Both the position numbers and the translations under genes were made by a program. From contig SVER01000029.1 in NCBI GenBank assembly GCA_015057315.1, positions 1 through 43,088 of the forward strand: 43,088 nucleotides of DNA, read 5' to 3'. Shown here one piece after another: positions 1 to 7,833 of this stretch. The notes beneath the pieces are model-generated. The model was given only the letters and a program-made list of their open reading frames with translations. It searched no databases and was not told where the DNA came from. Position 1 is the stretch's first letter, and the number at the start of each line of letters is the position of its first letter. The stretch is from Pseudobutyrivibrio ruminis. Lineage in GTDB: Bacteria; Bacillota; Clostridia; Lachnospirales; Lachnospiraceae.

Positions 1-437
1 CTTTTGCTGACAGCTCTTTTGACATAATGATAAACAGGCATGGAAGCTTTGATCCTGTGGAAGCACATAGACTTCTTAAGAGAGAAGGGCTTTTTATTAC
101 ACAGCAGGTAGGAGGCAAGAACGACAGAGATCTTGTTGAGATGGTTCTACCGGATGTGCCTGCACCTTTCCCAGAACTTGAATTGTCAATTCAGAGAAAG
201 AAGTTTGAAGAAGCAGGCTTTGAGATAATAAGAGCCGAAGAAGTATTTAAACCAATCAGGTTCTACGATGTTGGTGCATTTGTATGGTTCGCACACATTA
301 TCGAATGGGAATTCCCAGGATTCTCTGTTGATAAATGCTTTGAGAAGCTTCTTGAAATGCAGGAAGCAATTGATAGGAACGGATTTGTAGAGGGAACTAT
401 TCATAGATACCTTATAGTTGCAAAGAAAAAAGGCTAA
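1..437 (+). CDS. class I SAM-dependent methyltransferase, C-terminal part (5' end outside window)
   Basis: The frame is open from base 3, before any start codon, so the window holds only the C-terminal part of a longer protein. The visible protein begins FADSSFDIMINRHGSFDP, continues with a leucine-lysine-rich helix and LFITQQVGG, and ends YLIVAKKKG. This is the usual second half of a Rossmann-fold methyltransferase: the D-x-x-x-N/R-H strand, then the R-L-L-K-x-x-G helix and turn, then the strand ending in QQVG. The cofactor loop (GxGxG) would lie upstream of the window. Substrate cannot be told. It ends about 600 bases before the next gene and no promoter of its own is visible here. Confidence 0.75.
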   Translation, partial: FADSSFDIMINRHGSFDPVEAHRLLKREGLFITQQVGGKNDRDLVEMVLPDVPAPFPELELSIQRKKFEEAGFEIIRAEEVFKPIRFYDVGAFVWFAHIIEWEFPGFSVDKCFEKLLEMQEAIDRNGFVEGTIHRYLIVAKKKG

Positions 438-503
438 TAATGAGATAACGGGGATGGAGGTAAATTGTGAGTATATAGAACCGCCATTTTTCCTGTTCTC
501 ATA

Positions 504-621
504 GGTTTTTGTTTTTCATCAGAAAAACAAGAACCGGACATAGACCAATATTTTCTGAAAGAAAATATTGCTTGGCGAAGCCAAGTTCTTGTGGGCTTTT
601 TCCTTAAGTAGCCCACAAGAA
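504..621. repeat. cluster of four consecutive hairpins
   Basis: Stem 1 pairs GGTTTTTGTTTTTC (504-517) with GAAAAACAAGAACC (522-535), one mismatch. Stem 2 pairs CAATATTTTC (547-556) with GAAAATATTG (561-570). Stem 3 is CTTGGC-GAA-GCCAAG (571-585). Stem 4 pairs TTCTTGTGGGC (586-596) with GCCCACAAGAA (611-621). Stems 2 to 4 follow one another without a gap. Stem 1 or stem 4 could terminate the methyltransferase transcript, but the density suggests a structured RNA or a mobile palindromic element. Confidence 0.6.
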
Positions 622-666
622 GTCATACTCAAACTAGCTTAATATAGGCCTCATCTTAACAAAATT

Positions 667-916
667 AGTATGACTAATGTGGAATTTTTTAAAAATATAC
701 TTGAAATCAGTACTCACTACTTGAAATTGGGCTGAACCAAGTATATTTTGCCGATTTTTCACATTAGTCATACTTTTTTTCATGGAAAAAGCCTGGCTGA
801 GCGTGATTCTAAGTATATTTTTCAAAAAATCCACATTAGTCATACTAGTTTTCTATGACCCCTAGGCGGAGTCCAATTCCAAGTATATATTCGAAGAATT
901 TCACAACATTCATACC
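667..916. repeat. four copies of a degenerate 36-nt repeat in ~70-bp tandem units
   Basis: Copies are at 667-702 (inverted), 739-774, 811-846 and 881-916. Each starts AAGTATAT and ends CACATTAGTCATACT or a close variant (CACAACATTCATACC in the last). The three direct copies start 72 and 70 bp apart. The intervening 34-36 bp are themselves related (GGCTGAGCGTGATTC, GCGGAGTCCAATTCC), so the true unit is a ~70-bp tandem repeat with the first half-unit inverted. AGTCATACT recurs at 621-629. Confidence 0.7.
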
Positions 917-982
917 AATTTTTATCAAGCGTTGAAAATAGATTATTATGCCAGAAGGAAAGCAAAATTTTACACAATTTTA

Positions 983-1012
983 TTGTCCTAAATGTATAGT
1001 GGATGGTACAAT
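983..1012 (+). promoter_or_regulatory. sigma-A-type promoter of the aldo/keto reductase
   Basis: TTGTCC at 983-988 and TACAAT at 1007-1012 are 18 bp apart. Transcription would start near 1019. The ribosome site GGGAGG lies just before the ATG at 1051. Confidence 0.5.
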
Positions 1013-1050
1013 GTAATCTGTAAAAGGTAACTAATAACGGGAGGTAGACA

Positions 1051-2181
1051 ATGGTAGAAAATAAATTTTTCCCAGAGATTCACGGAAACTTTGGTTTTGG
1101 ATGTATGCGACTTCCAATGCAGGGTAAGGAAGTTGACCATGAGCAGTTTAGCAAGATGATTGATGCCTTTATAGCATCAGGTCTTAACTATTTTGATACA
1201 GCACATGGATATATAGATGGTAAGTCAGAGACAGCTATTGCAAAATGCTTGTCAGCAAGATATGACAGAAGCAAATTTTTGCTTACAAATAAGCTGACTG
1301 AGCCATATTTTAACAAGCAGGAGGATATTCGTCCTTTCTTTGAGAATCAGTTGAAATGGTGCGGGGTAGATTATTTTGATTTCTATCTGATGCATGCCCA
1401 GAATAAGGATAACTATAAGAAGTTCCAGGCTTGCAAGGCATACGAGACAGCCTTTGAGCTTAAGAAGGAAGGCAAGATTAAGCATGTGGGACTTTCATTC
1501 CATGATAAGGCAGATGTTCTTGATATGATTCTTACAGACCATCCTGAGGTGGAGATTGTACAGATTCAGTTTAACTATGTGGATTATGAGGATGCTTCTG
1601 TAGAAAGCCGCAAGGTTTACGAGGTATGCGAAAAGCATAATAAGCCTGTGATTGTTATGGAGCCAGTTAAGGGCGGTAGCCTTGTTAATCTTCCACCAGA
1701 GGCGGATAAGGTATTCAGAGCATTGGGTGATAAGAGTAATGCAAGCTACGCTATCAGATTTGCAGCAAGCTTCCCAAGCATGGCAATGGTGCTTTCAGGT
1801 ATGAGTAATATGGAGCAGATGGAAGATAACCTTAGCTTCATGAAGGATTTTGAGCCACTTACAGAAGCAGAAATGGGTGCGGTAGCACGTGTTACAGGAA
1901 TCTTTAAGAATCTTAATCTGATTCCATGTACCAGCTGCAGATATTGTATCGAGGAGAATCACTGTCCTAAGAATATCCGCATACCGGATTTATTCTCAGC
2001 TATGAATGCTCATGAGGCATTCCATGATTGGAACTCAGGCATGTACTATGAGTTGGTTAGTGCAGGCGACAATGGTAAGGCTTCTGATTGTATCAAGTGT
2101 GGTAAGTGTGAAAAGGTTTGCCCACAGCACCTGCCAATCAGAGATTTACTTGATAAGGTAGCAGGAACATTTGACAAGTAA
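1051..2181 (+). CDS. aldo/keto reductase with C-terminal 4Fe-4S motifs
   Basis: This 376-residue oxidoreductase has a TIM-barrel aldo/keto reductase domain at residues ~10-285. The catalytic tetrad can be read as Asp and Tyr in YFDTAHGYIDGKSE, Lys in LLTNKL and His in FYLMHAQ. A C-terminal tail follows with two cysteine clusters, CTSCRYCIEENHCP and CIKCGKCEKVCP; the second is a canonical CxxCxxCxxxCP [4Fe-4S] motif. It is a cytoplasmic NAD(P)H- or ferredoxin-linked reductase of the predicted-oxidoreductase branch common in anaerobic Firmicutes. The substrate is unknown. GGGAGGTAGACA places a strong ribosome site before the ATG. It is monocistronic, with its own promoter and terminator. Confidence 0.88.
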   Translation: MVENKFFPEIHGNFGFGCMRLPMQGKEVDHEQFSKMIDAFIASGLNYFDTAHGYIDGKSETAIAKCLSARYDRSKFLLTNKLTEPYFNKQEDIRPFFENQLKWCGVDYFDFYLMHAQNKDNYKKFQACKAYETAFELKKEGKIKHVGLSFHDKADVLDMILTDHPEVEIVQIQFNYVDYEDASVESRKVYEVCEKHNKPVIVMEPVKGGSLVNLPPEADKVFRALGDKSNASYAIRFAASFPSMAMVLSGMSNMEQMEDNLSFMKDFEPLTEAEMGAVARVTGIFKNLNLIPCTSCRYCIEENHCPKNIRIPDLFSAMNAHEAFHDWNSGMYYELVSAGDNGKASDCIKCGKCEKVCPQHLPIRDLLDKVAGTFDK

Positions 2182-2210
2182 TTATAATCAGCTAAATATA
2201 TGAAACAGTT

Positions 2211-2252
2211 AAGGAACTGTGTACCTAAAAAGTGCACAGTTCCTTTTTTATT
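2211..2252 (+). terminator. rho-independent terminator of the aldo/keto reductase
   Basis: AGGAACTGTG (2212-2221) pairs with CACAGTTCCT (2235-2244), followed by a T-rich run (TTTTTATTTTTT). Confidence 0.88.
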
Positions 2253-2256
2253 TTTT

Positions 2257-2553
2257 GTAGAAATAGCTGATTTTAATGATTGAGTTAGTGATTACTTTTT
2301 TTAAAACAATCATTAATTTTGACGATTTTACCTCAAATACCGTGAAATAGTGATTATTTGGGTGATTATTTGCATCAAAACAAGGCTCAATTAGGGTATT
2401 TGTGAGATATTTATGAAATTATAATGAGCTAATTCACAATCATTCACAAAGATGATTAAATTATCCGAAAACATATTGACCGGATTATAAAAAGCATTTA
2501 ATGTATTAACAGTGTTAATCAATTAACACCCGAAACTAATTTCGAGGTAGAAA
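2257..2553 (+). promoter_or_regulatory. AT-rich regulatory region upstream of the sugar operon
   Basis: No ORF of note. It carries a loose inverted repeat TAATGATTG (2274-2282) / CAATCATTA (2307-2315) and several GTGATTA/GATTATT words. A promoter is proposed at TTGACC (2476-2481) with TAATGT (2499-2504), 17 bp apart. The operator palindrome described separately begins directly after this -10. Confidence 0.45.
2505..2529 (+). promoter_or_regulatory. candidate operator for the ROK repressor: two overlapping palindromes
   Basis: ATTAACA-G-TGTTAAT (2505-2519) and GTGTTAAT-CA-ATTAACAC (2512-2529) share the central half-site, giving three consecutive half-sites. It lies at the predicted transcription start, 25 bases before the ROK gene, where bound repressor would block RNA polymerase. 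A small stem CGAAA-CTAA-TTTCG follows at 2531-2544. Confidence 0.55.
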
Positions 2554-3771
2554 ATGAAAAGGACAAATGAGGTAGCAGGAAACAATACAGCAGATTTAAC
2601 AGAGATGAATCGTTCCGCTATAGTGCGAATCCTTCAGCAAAAGGAGATGTGCACCAGAGCAGAGATTGCAAAGCTCATGGGATTAACCCAGGCATCTATC
2701 ACAAAGCTTGTTGCTTATTTGATAGATATGGGAATTGTCTCAGAGGTGGGCAGTGTAAAGGGCAAAGGTAATCGACGTTCCATAGGACTTAGATTAAACG
2801 CCGAAAAAAATCTGGTTATAGGAGTAAAGTTTTCAAGACATGTATATGCTATAGGCGTGTTTGATATTTCAGGAAAGCTTTATGAGCAAAGTGAGACAGA
2901 GTACAGCTTAGAGGAAAAAGCAGGCAAGGTTCTGTCAGACATGAAAGCTCAGATAAAAGCCCTGTTAAAAAAATACGAAAAAGTAGTAGCCATCGGCCTA
3001 GCTCTTCCTGGTCCTTATCTTAGAAAAGAAGGACATATAGCAATGGTTACAAGGATGCCTAGCTGGCACAATGTAAACTTCATAGAAGAGTTCAAGGAGG
3101 AGTTTGATAAGCCGGTTTTCATCGAGCAGGATGCCAATGCAGGAGCTTTGGCAGAGTGGTGGTTTGGCAATCACGGCAGACCTCTTACATCCTTAACATA
3201 TTTCCTGGTTGGTGAAGGTGTTGGCTCGGGAGTGGTTGATCACGATAGCTTGCTTCTTGGAAATCAGGGTATAGCCAGTGAGGTTGGTCACATCAGTATT
3301 GATTACAAAGGTCCTACTTGCGAGTGTGGCAACAGAGGTTGTTTGGAGCTTTATTGTTCTACAATGGCATTTTTGAAGGAGGCGGAAGAAAAGCTTCCAG
3401 AGCTTTTTAAAGAGAGCTACAAAAACAGAGCCCAGGCTTGCGAAAGAGTTTTTGAAGCAGCAAGGAAGGGCAATGAAACAGCAAAGACACTAGTTGAAAA
3501 AATAGCTGAATATATAGGTTACGGTTGTGTGACATTAATAAATGCGTACGACCCGGAAATCATAGTAATAGGTGATAGCATTTCAAATGGGAACGAATTG
3601 CTGTTGCCAACAATCAAAAGGGTGGTAAAGGAAAGAACCCTACCAGAAATAGGAGAAAGAGTAAGGATAGAAATATCAAATCTAAGCATTGACCCAACAT
3701 TATATGGTGCAGCGGCCATAGCTACAGACAGGGTGCTTAGAAAACCTAGTGAATACTTAGTTACTAACTAA
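2554..3771 (+). CDS. ROK-family transcriptional regulator (NagC/XylR type)
   Basis: A 405-residue sugar-responsive DNA-binding protein. Residues ~18-65 form a winged helix-turn-helix (SAIVRILQQKEMCTRAEIAK, then LTQASITKLVAYL). The rest is a ROK sugar-kinase-like fold with the QDANAGALAE segment near residue 193, the EVGH sugar-binding motif near 243-246 and the zinc cluster CECGNRGC at 256-263. Family members repress sugar transport and catabolic genes until the sugar binds. It is the first gene of the operon, 31 bases before the ABC ATPase, and a palindromic array overlaps its probable promoter, so autoregulated repression of the whole operon is likely. The inducer is probably a monosaccharide carried by the downstream transporter. 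Confidence 0.88.
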   Translation: MKRTNEVAGNNTADLTEMNRSAIVRILQQKEMCTRAEIAKLMGLTQASITKLVAYLIDMGIVSEVGSVKGKGNRRSIGLRLNAEKNLVIGVKFSRHVYAIGVFDISGKLYEQSETEYSLEEKAGKVLSDMKAQIKALLKKYEKVVAIGLALPGPYLRKEGHIAMVTRMPSWHNVNFIEEFKEEFDKPVFIEQDANAGALAEWWFGNHGRPLTSLTYFLVGEGVGSGVVDHDSLLLGNQGIASEVGHISIDYKGPTCECGNRGCLELYCSTMAFLKEAEEKLPELFKESYKNRAQACERVFEAARKGNETAKTLVEKIAEYIGYGCVTLINAYDPEIIVIGDSISNGNELLLPTIKRVVKERTLPEIGERVRIEISNLSIDPTLYGAAAIATDRVLRKPSEYLVTN

Positions 3772-3802
3772 ATTCATGCATAATAAAGGGAGGTAATAGA
3801 AT

Positions 3803-5338
3803 ATGGAGAAGGATTCTTTAATCCTTGAGATGCGAGGAATCACAAAAGAATTCCCAGGCGTCAAGGCACTAGATGACGTAAACCTCTCAGTGAGAAAGGG
3901 CACTATACATGCAATATGCGGTGAAAATGGTGCTGGAAAATCTACACTGATGAAGGTGTTGTCTGGAGTCTACCCATACGGTACTTATGATGGAAAAATC
4001 ATATACCTGGGCGAGGAAGTCAAATTCAAGAACATCAAAGAATCTGAGGCTGCTGGAATAGCAATTATTCATCAGGAGCTGACGATGATTCCAGAATTAT
4101 CCATCACAGAAAACATTTTCATGGGCAACGAGATTGAAAGAAAGGGCTTAATCGACTGGGCAGAAGAGAAGCGTCGCACCTACGAAATACTTAAGAAGGT
4201 GGGCTTATCAATTAACCCGGATATTCTTATTAAGCATCTGGGTGTTGGACAGCAACAGCTTGTAGAAATTGCAAAAGCACTTTCTAAGAATGTAAAGCTT
4301 CTCATTCTCGATGAGCCAACATCAGCGCTGAATGAAGCTGATTCAGAGAATCTTCTAAACCTTATGGTTGAGCTTAAGAACAAGGGAATCACATGTATCA
4401 TGATTTCCCACAAGCTTAACGAAATCGCAGCTGTGTCTGATGACGTTACAGTTATCAGAGATGGACATACAGTTGAAAGCTATCCGGTGGAAGCAGGCAA
4501 GGTAGATGAAGATAGAATTATTAAGGCAATGGTTGGTCGTTCTATTGAGAACCGTTATCCTGAGCACGAAGCGCATCCAGGAGATATCATCTTTGAAGTG
4601 AAGGACTGGTGTGTTGAAGACCCTGATGTGGAAGGTAGAATGGTTTGCAAGAACGCAAGCTTCAATGTACGAGCTGGTGAAATTGTAGGTTTTGCAGGTC
4701 TTATGGGAGCTGGTAGAACAGAGCTGATGCGCTCCTTATTCGGTAAGAATTACGGAATATACAGAGGCGGTACTATCAAGATAAAGGGCCGTGAGGTAAA
4801 GCTTAATTCTGTTGAAACTGCTATCAAAAACGGGCTTGCTTATGTTCCAGAGGACAGAAAGAACTTAGGTCTTAACCTGTTAGATTCAATCAGAAAAACT
4901 ATCGTATCTGCGGATTTAGATAAAATCACAAAAAGCGGTCTTTTAGATTTGAATGATGAGAAAAAGGCAGCAGAGGAATATCGCAAATCTTTGAAGATAA
5001 AAACAGCCAATGTAGAGGCAGGTGTTACAACACTTTCAGGTGGTAACCAGCAGAAGGTAGTTTTATCAAAGTGGATGTTTACTGAGCCAGATATTCTTAT
5101 CTTAGACGAGCCTACAAGAGGAATCGATGTAGGTGCAAAATACGAGATTTACAAGCTGATTCATCAATTGGCTGACGAGGGAAAAGCGGTAATCCTTGTA
5201 TCAAGCGAATTGCCTGAGCTTCTTGGTATGGCAGATAGAATCTACACAATCTTCGAAGGAACTATCACAGGAGAGATAATGAGTAGTGAAGCAAATCAAG
5301 AGGGCTTGATGAAGAAGATGACAATCACATCAAACTAA
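3803..5338 (+). CDS. gguA: multiple-monosaccharide ABC transporter ATP-binding protein (GguA/MglA family)
   Basis: 511 residues with two fused ABC cassettes, the CUT2 architecture. Cassette 1 (~10-245) has Walker A GENGAGKST, the degenerate signature LGVGQQQ and Walker B LLILDEPTSAL. Cassette 2 (~265-500) has a degenerate Walker A region (GLMGAGRTEL), signature LSGGNQQ and Walker B ILILDEPTRGID. Asymmetric sites of this kind are normal in the family. It energises uptake through the GguB permease encoded 27 bases downstream. The binding proteins in the operon resemble ChvE, which points to GguA rather than RbsA or XylG. Ribosome site GGGAGG precedes the ATG. Confidence 0.88.
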   Translation: MEKDSLILEMRGITKEFPGVKALDDVNLSVRKGTIHAICGENGAGKSTLMKVLSGVYPYGTYDGKIIYLGEEVKFKNIKESEAAGIAIIHQELTMIPELSITENIFMGNEIERKGLIDWAEEKRRTYEILKKVGLSINPDILIKHLGVGQQQLVEIAKALSKNVKLLILDEPTSALNEADSENLLNLMVELKNKGITCIMISHKLNEIAAVSDDVTVIRDGHTVESYPVEAGKVDEDRIIKAMVGRSIENRYPEHEAHPGDIIFEVKDWCVEDPDVEGRMVCKNASFNVRAGEIVGFAGLMGAGRTELMRSLFGKNYGIYRGGTIKIKGREVKLNSVETAIKNGLAYVPEDRKNLGLNLLDSIRKTIVSADLDKITKSGLLDLNDEKKAAEEYRKSLKIKTANVEAGVTTLSGGNQQKVVLSKWMFTEPDILILDEPTRGIDVGAKYEIYKLIHQLADEGKAVILVSSELPELLGMADRIYTIFEGTITGEIMSSEANQEGLMKKMTITSN

Positions 5339-5365
5339 CTAGTGGATATGAAAGGAAGAGATATT

Positions 5366-6568
5366 ATGAAATACATTAAACAGGTGCTTGGTGGAGACCT
5401 TCGCCAGTACACAATGGTTCTTGCTTTAGGCGTGTTAATAGTTATTTTTAATATAATTTCTGGTGGAAGAATGCTTACATCTTCTAACTTCCAGAACCTT
5501 ATTTCAGGAAATGCATACGTACTTGTACTTGCACTTGGAATGTTGATGGTAATTGTAATTGGTCAGATTGATTTGTCTGTAGGTTCTGTTGCAGGATTTG
5601 CGGGAATGGTAATGGCACTGGTGGCCAAGAATTACAACGTACCATGGTGGTGTGCAGTGCTTATCGCTATTGTAATTGGTATCCTGGCTGGTGCATGGCA
5701 TGGATTCTTCTTAGCACAGCTTGGCATTCCAGGTTTCATCACTACCCTTGGTGGCATGATGATTTTCCGCGGTGGCGTTATCTGGATTTCACATTCTATC
5801 TCAGTGCCAGCTCCAGAGCAGCTTAAATGGTTTGGCGCAGGCTACTTACCAGAATGGGGTCCAGCTTTTACAGGAATGAACAACTCAACACTTCTTCTTG
5901 GAATAATCGGAATCGCTTGCTACATCTTCGCACAGCTTAAGAAGTACAAGCACTCAGGTGACGGCACAGGCGCTAAGGATCCAATTTGGGCAGTAGTTGT
6001 AAGAATTGCTCTTATGACAGTACTCATTGGATATTTTACATGGCTATTTGGTTCAGGACGTGTGGGAACATCATTCCCAGTACCAGGACTTATCCTTTTA
6101 CTTCTTACAATTATCTACCACATCATTACACAGCGTACCAAGTTTGGACGTCACGTATATGCGGTAGGTGGTAACAAGGCAGCGGCAGCACTTTCTGGTG
6201 TAAATGTTAAGAAGACATATTTCCTTACAATGATGAACATGTCCTTCCTTGCAGCAGTTGCTGGTATCCTTTTTGTTGGACGTTCAACAGCAGCAGGTCC
6301 TGCAGATGGTACATCCTGGGAGATGGATGCAATCGCATCAGTATTCATCGGTGGTGCAGCAGTATCAGGTGGTGTAGGAACAATCCTTGCTACTATTGTA
6401 GGTGGTCTTGTAATGGCAGTGCTTAACAATGGTCTTATGCTCATGGGGGTTGGAGCAGATAAGACTCAGGTTATCAAGGGCTTCGTACTTTTAGCAGCAG
6501 TTGCCTTTGATGTATATAACAAAAAGAGCGGAAAGAGTTCTATCATAGGTAGAATTTTTTCAAAATAA
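5366..6568 (+). CDS. gguB: multiple-monosaccharide ABC transporter permease (GguB family)
   Basis: A polytopic inner-membrane permease of 400 residues from the ATG at 5366, chosen because AAAGGAAGAG lies 8-10 bases upstream; in-frame ATGs at 5342 and 5348 have weaker sites. It has the CUT2 permease signature GQIDLSVGSVAGF, the segment LGIPGFITTLGGMM, and YAVGGNKAAAALSGVNV in the late cytoplasmic loop. Its length near 400, with an extra loop and helices between the third and fourth conserved blocks, fits GguB/MmsB rather than the ~330-residue RbsC type. It pairs with GguA upstream and the ChvE-like lipoprotein 21 bases downstream. Confidence 0.85.
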   Translation: MKYIKQVLGGDLRQYTMVLALGVLIVIFNIISGGRMLTSSNFQNLISGNAYVLVLALGMLMVIVIGQIDLSVGSVAGFAGMVMALVAKNYNVPWWCAVLIAIVIGILAGAWHGFFLAQLGIPGFITTLGGMMIFRGGVIWISHSISVPAPEQLKWFGAGYLPEWGPAFTGMNNSTLLLGIIGIACYIFAQLKKYKHSGDGTGAKDPIWAVVVRIALMTVLIGYFTWLFGSGRVGTSFPVPGLILLLLTIIYHIITQRTKFGRHVYAVGGNKAAAALSGVNVKKTYFLTMMNMSFLAAVAGILFVGRSTAAGPADGTSWEMDAIASVFIGGAAVSGGVGTILATIVGGLVMAVLNNGLMLMGVGADKTQVIKGFVLLAAVAFDVYNKKSGKSSIIGRIFSK

Positions 6569-6589
6569 AACAATTTAGGAGGATGGAAA

Positions 6590-7738
6590 ATGAAAAAAAG
6601 AACACTTTTGTCAATGGCGATGGTGGCAACAATGATGGTTGCAACATTTGCTGGCTGTGGGGGTGGTAGAGAGGGAGCTACTGAAACAGCAGAGACACAA
6701 ACAACTGAAACAACAGAGGCAACAGATTCAGCTGCAGAGGAGACAACAGCTGACATGCCTGGCTTTGATGCAGGGGCAACAATCGGTATTTCACTTCCAT
6801 GGCTTGGAACACAGAACTGGAAGGAAGCTGAAGAAATGTTTACAACACAGCTTGAGGAAGCTGGTTACACTCCACTTGTACAGGCTGCAGATAACAAGGT
6901 TACTCAGCAGCAACAACAGATTGAATCTATGATTGAGAACGGAGCAAAGGTTATCGTTGTAGGTCCTGTTGATGGTTCTCAGCTTGGTTCAGTATTAGAG
7001 CAGGCTAAGGAAGCAGGAGTATATGTAATCGGTTATGATAGACTTCTTGAAAATACAACTGGTGTAGATGGAGTTGTACAGTTCGGCTCAGTTAAGACTG
7101 GTGAGCTTCAGGCTCAGGCTCTTTTACAGGGTCTTGAGGAGAAGAAGGGTGATAAGCCATACAACATCGAGCTCTTCGGTGGTGGCCCAGCTGACCCTAA
7201 CGCTCCTAACTTCTTCAAGGGTGCGATGTCTGTTCTTCAGCCACTGATTGATGATGGTACACTTGTAGTTGTTTCTGGTCAGACAGAGTTCACACAGTGT
7301 GCAACAGTTGATTGGGACAATGCTAAGGCACAGTCAAGAATGGATTCACTTCTTTCTGGATTCTATTCAGATAAGGAAATTGATGGTGTTCTTTCACCTA
7401 ACGATGGTATTGCTCGTGCAATCATTACATCATGTGAGAACGCAGGTCAGGATATCCCAGTAGTATCTGGTCTTGATGCAGAAAATGAGTCAGTTGAATG
7501 GGTATGGCAGGGACGTCAGTACTCTACAGTTGCTAAGCCAACAGATGATTTGGTTAAGAAGACAATCGAAATCATCAACTCATTACAGGCAGGAAATGGC
7601 ATGCCTTCAACAGATGTAACAGCTGACAATGGTGTAATCGAAGTACCTATCTACGAGCTTCCACCTGTAGTTGTAACAAAGGACAATGCAAAGGAAGTAT
7701 TTGCAAACGATCCTTCAAGATTAGATCTTTTAAAGTAA
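6590..7738 (+). CDS. chvE: ChvE-type monosaccharide-binding lipoprotein, copy 1
   Basis: 382 residues: signal peptide with lipobox FAGC (Cys near 23), a ~30-residue threonine/glutamate-rich linker, then a periplasmic-binding-protein type I fold. Family segments are GISLPWLGTQNW, IESMIENGAKVIVVGPVDG, IGYDRLL, YNIELFGGGPADPNAPNFF, GVLSPNDGIARAI and VVSGLDAE. These match ChvE of Agrobacterium and its Gram-positive homologues, which bind xylose, glucose, arabinose and related sugars. It is anchored outside the cell membrane and delivers sugar to GguAB. GGAGG lies just before the ATG. A close paralogue is encoded two genes downstream. Confidence 0.87.
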   Translation: MKKRTLLSMAMVATMMVATFAGCGGGREGATETAETQTTETTEATDSAAEETTADMPGFDAGATIGISLPWLGTQNWKEAEEMFTTQLEEAGYTPLVQAADNKVTQQQQQIESMIENGAKVIVVGPVDGSQLGSVLEQAKEAGVYVIGYDRLLENTTGVDGVVQFGSVKTGELQAQALLQGLEEKKGDKPYNIELFGGGPADPNAPNFFKGAMSVLQPLIDDGTLVVVSGQTEFTQCATVDWDNAKAQSRMDSLLSGFYSDKEIDGVLSPNDGIARAIITSCENAGQDIPVVSGLDAENESVEWVWQGRQYSTVAKPTDDLVKKTIEIINSLQAGNGMPSTDVTADNGVIEVPIYELPPVVVTKDNAKEVFANDPSRLDLLK

Positions 7739-7766
7739 CTTCTTCTTCATAATTCTTTTTAACATG

Positions 7767-7787
7767 GGGCAGTGTTTATCACTGCCC
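7767..7787 (+). terminator. intra-operon hairpin behind the first binding protein
   Basis: GGGCAGTG (7767-7774) pairs with CACTGCCC (7780-7787) around a 5-base loop, followed by TTATATAG, which is a weak T-run. It probably acts as a leaky terminator or 3'-end stabiliser, giving more binding protein than downstream enzymes. Confidence 0.6.
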
Positions 7788-7833
7788 TTATATAGTATTA
7801 AAAGCAAAGATAAAAAGGCATCTAGGTGGGAAT

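Larger units (their letters stand above)
438..1050. other. 613-base intergenic region with hairpin cluster and degenerate repeats
   Basis: No credible protein gene. The left part (504-621) holds four consecutive hairpins, the middle (667-916) four copies of a 36-nt degenerate repeat, and the right end the promoter and ribosome site of the aldo/keto reductase. A 69-codon minus-strand frame at 634-843 lies almost entirely inside the repeats and is not taken as a gene. Confidence 0.7.

Noticed and set aside
634..843. 69-residue minus-strand protein
   Set aside because: The frame lies within the 36-nt repeats and repeats the same peptide word (MTNV); no ribosome site or domain.
667..916. CRISPR array
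   Set aside because: The repeats are degenerate, one is inverted, the spacers resemble each other, and no cas gene is in the window.
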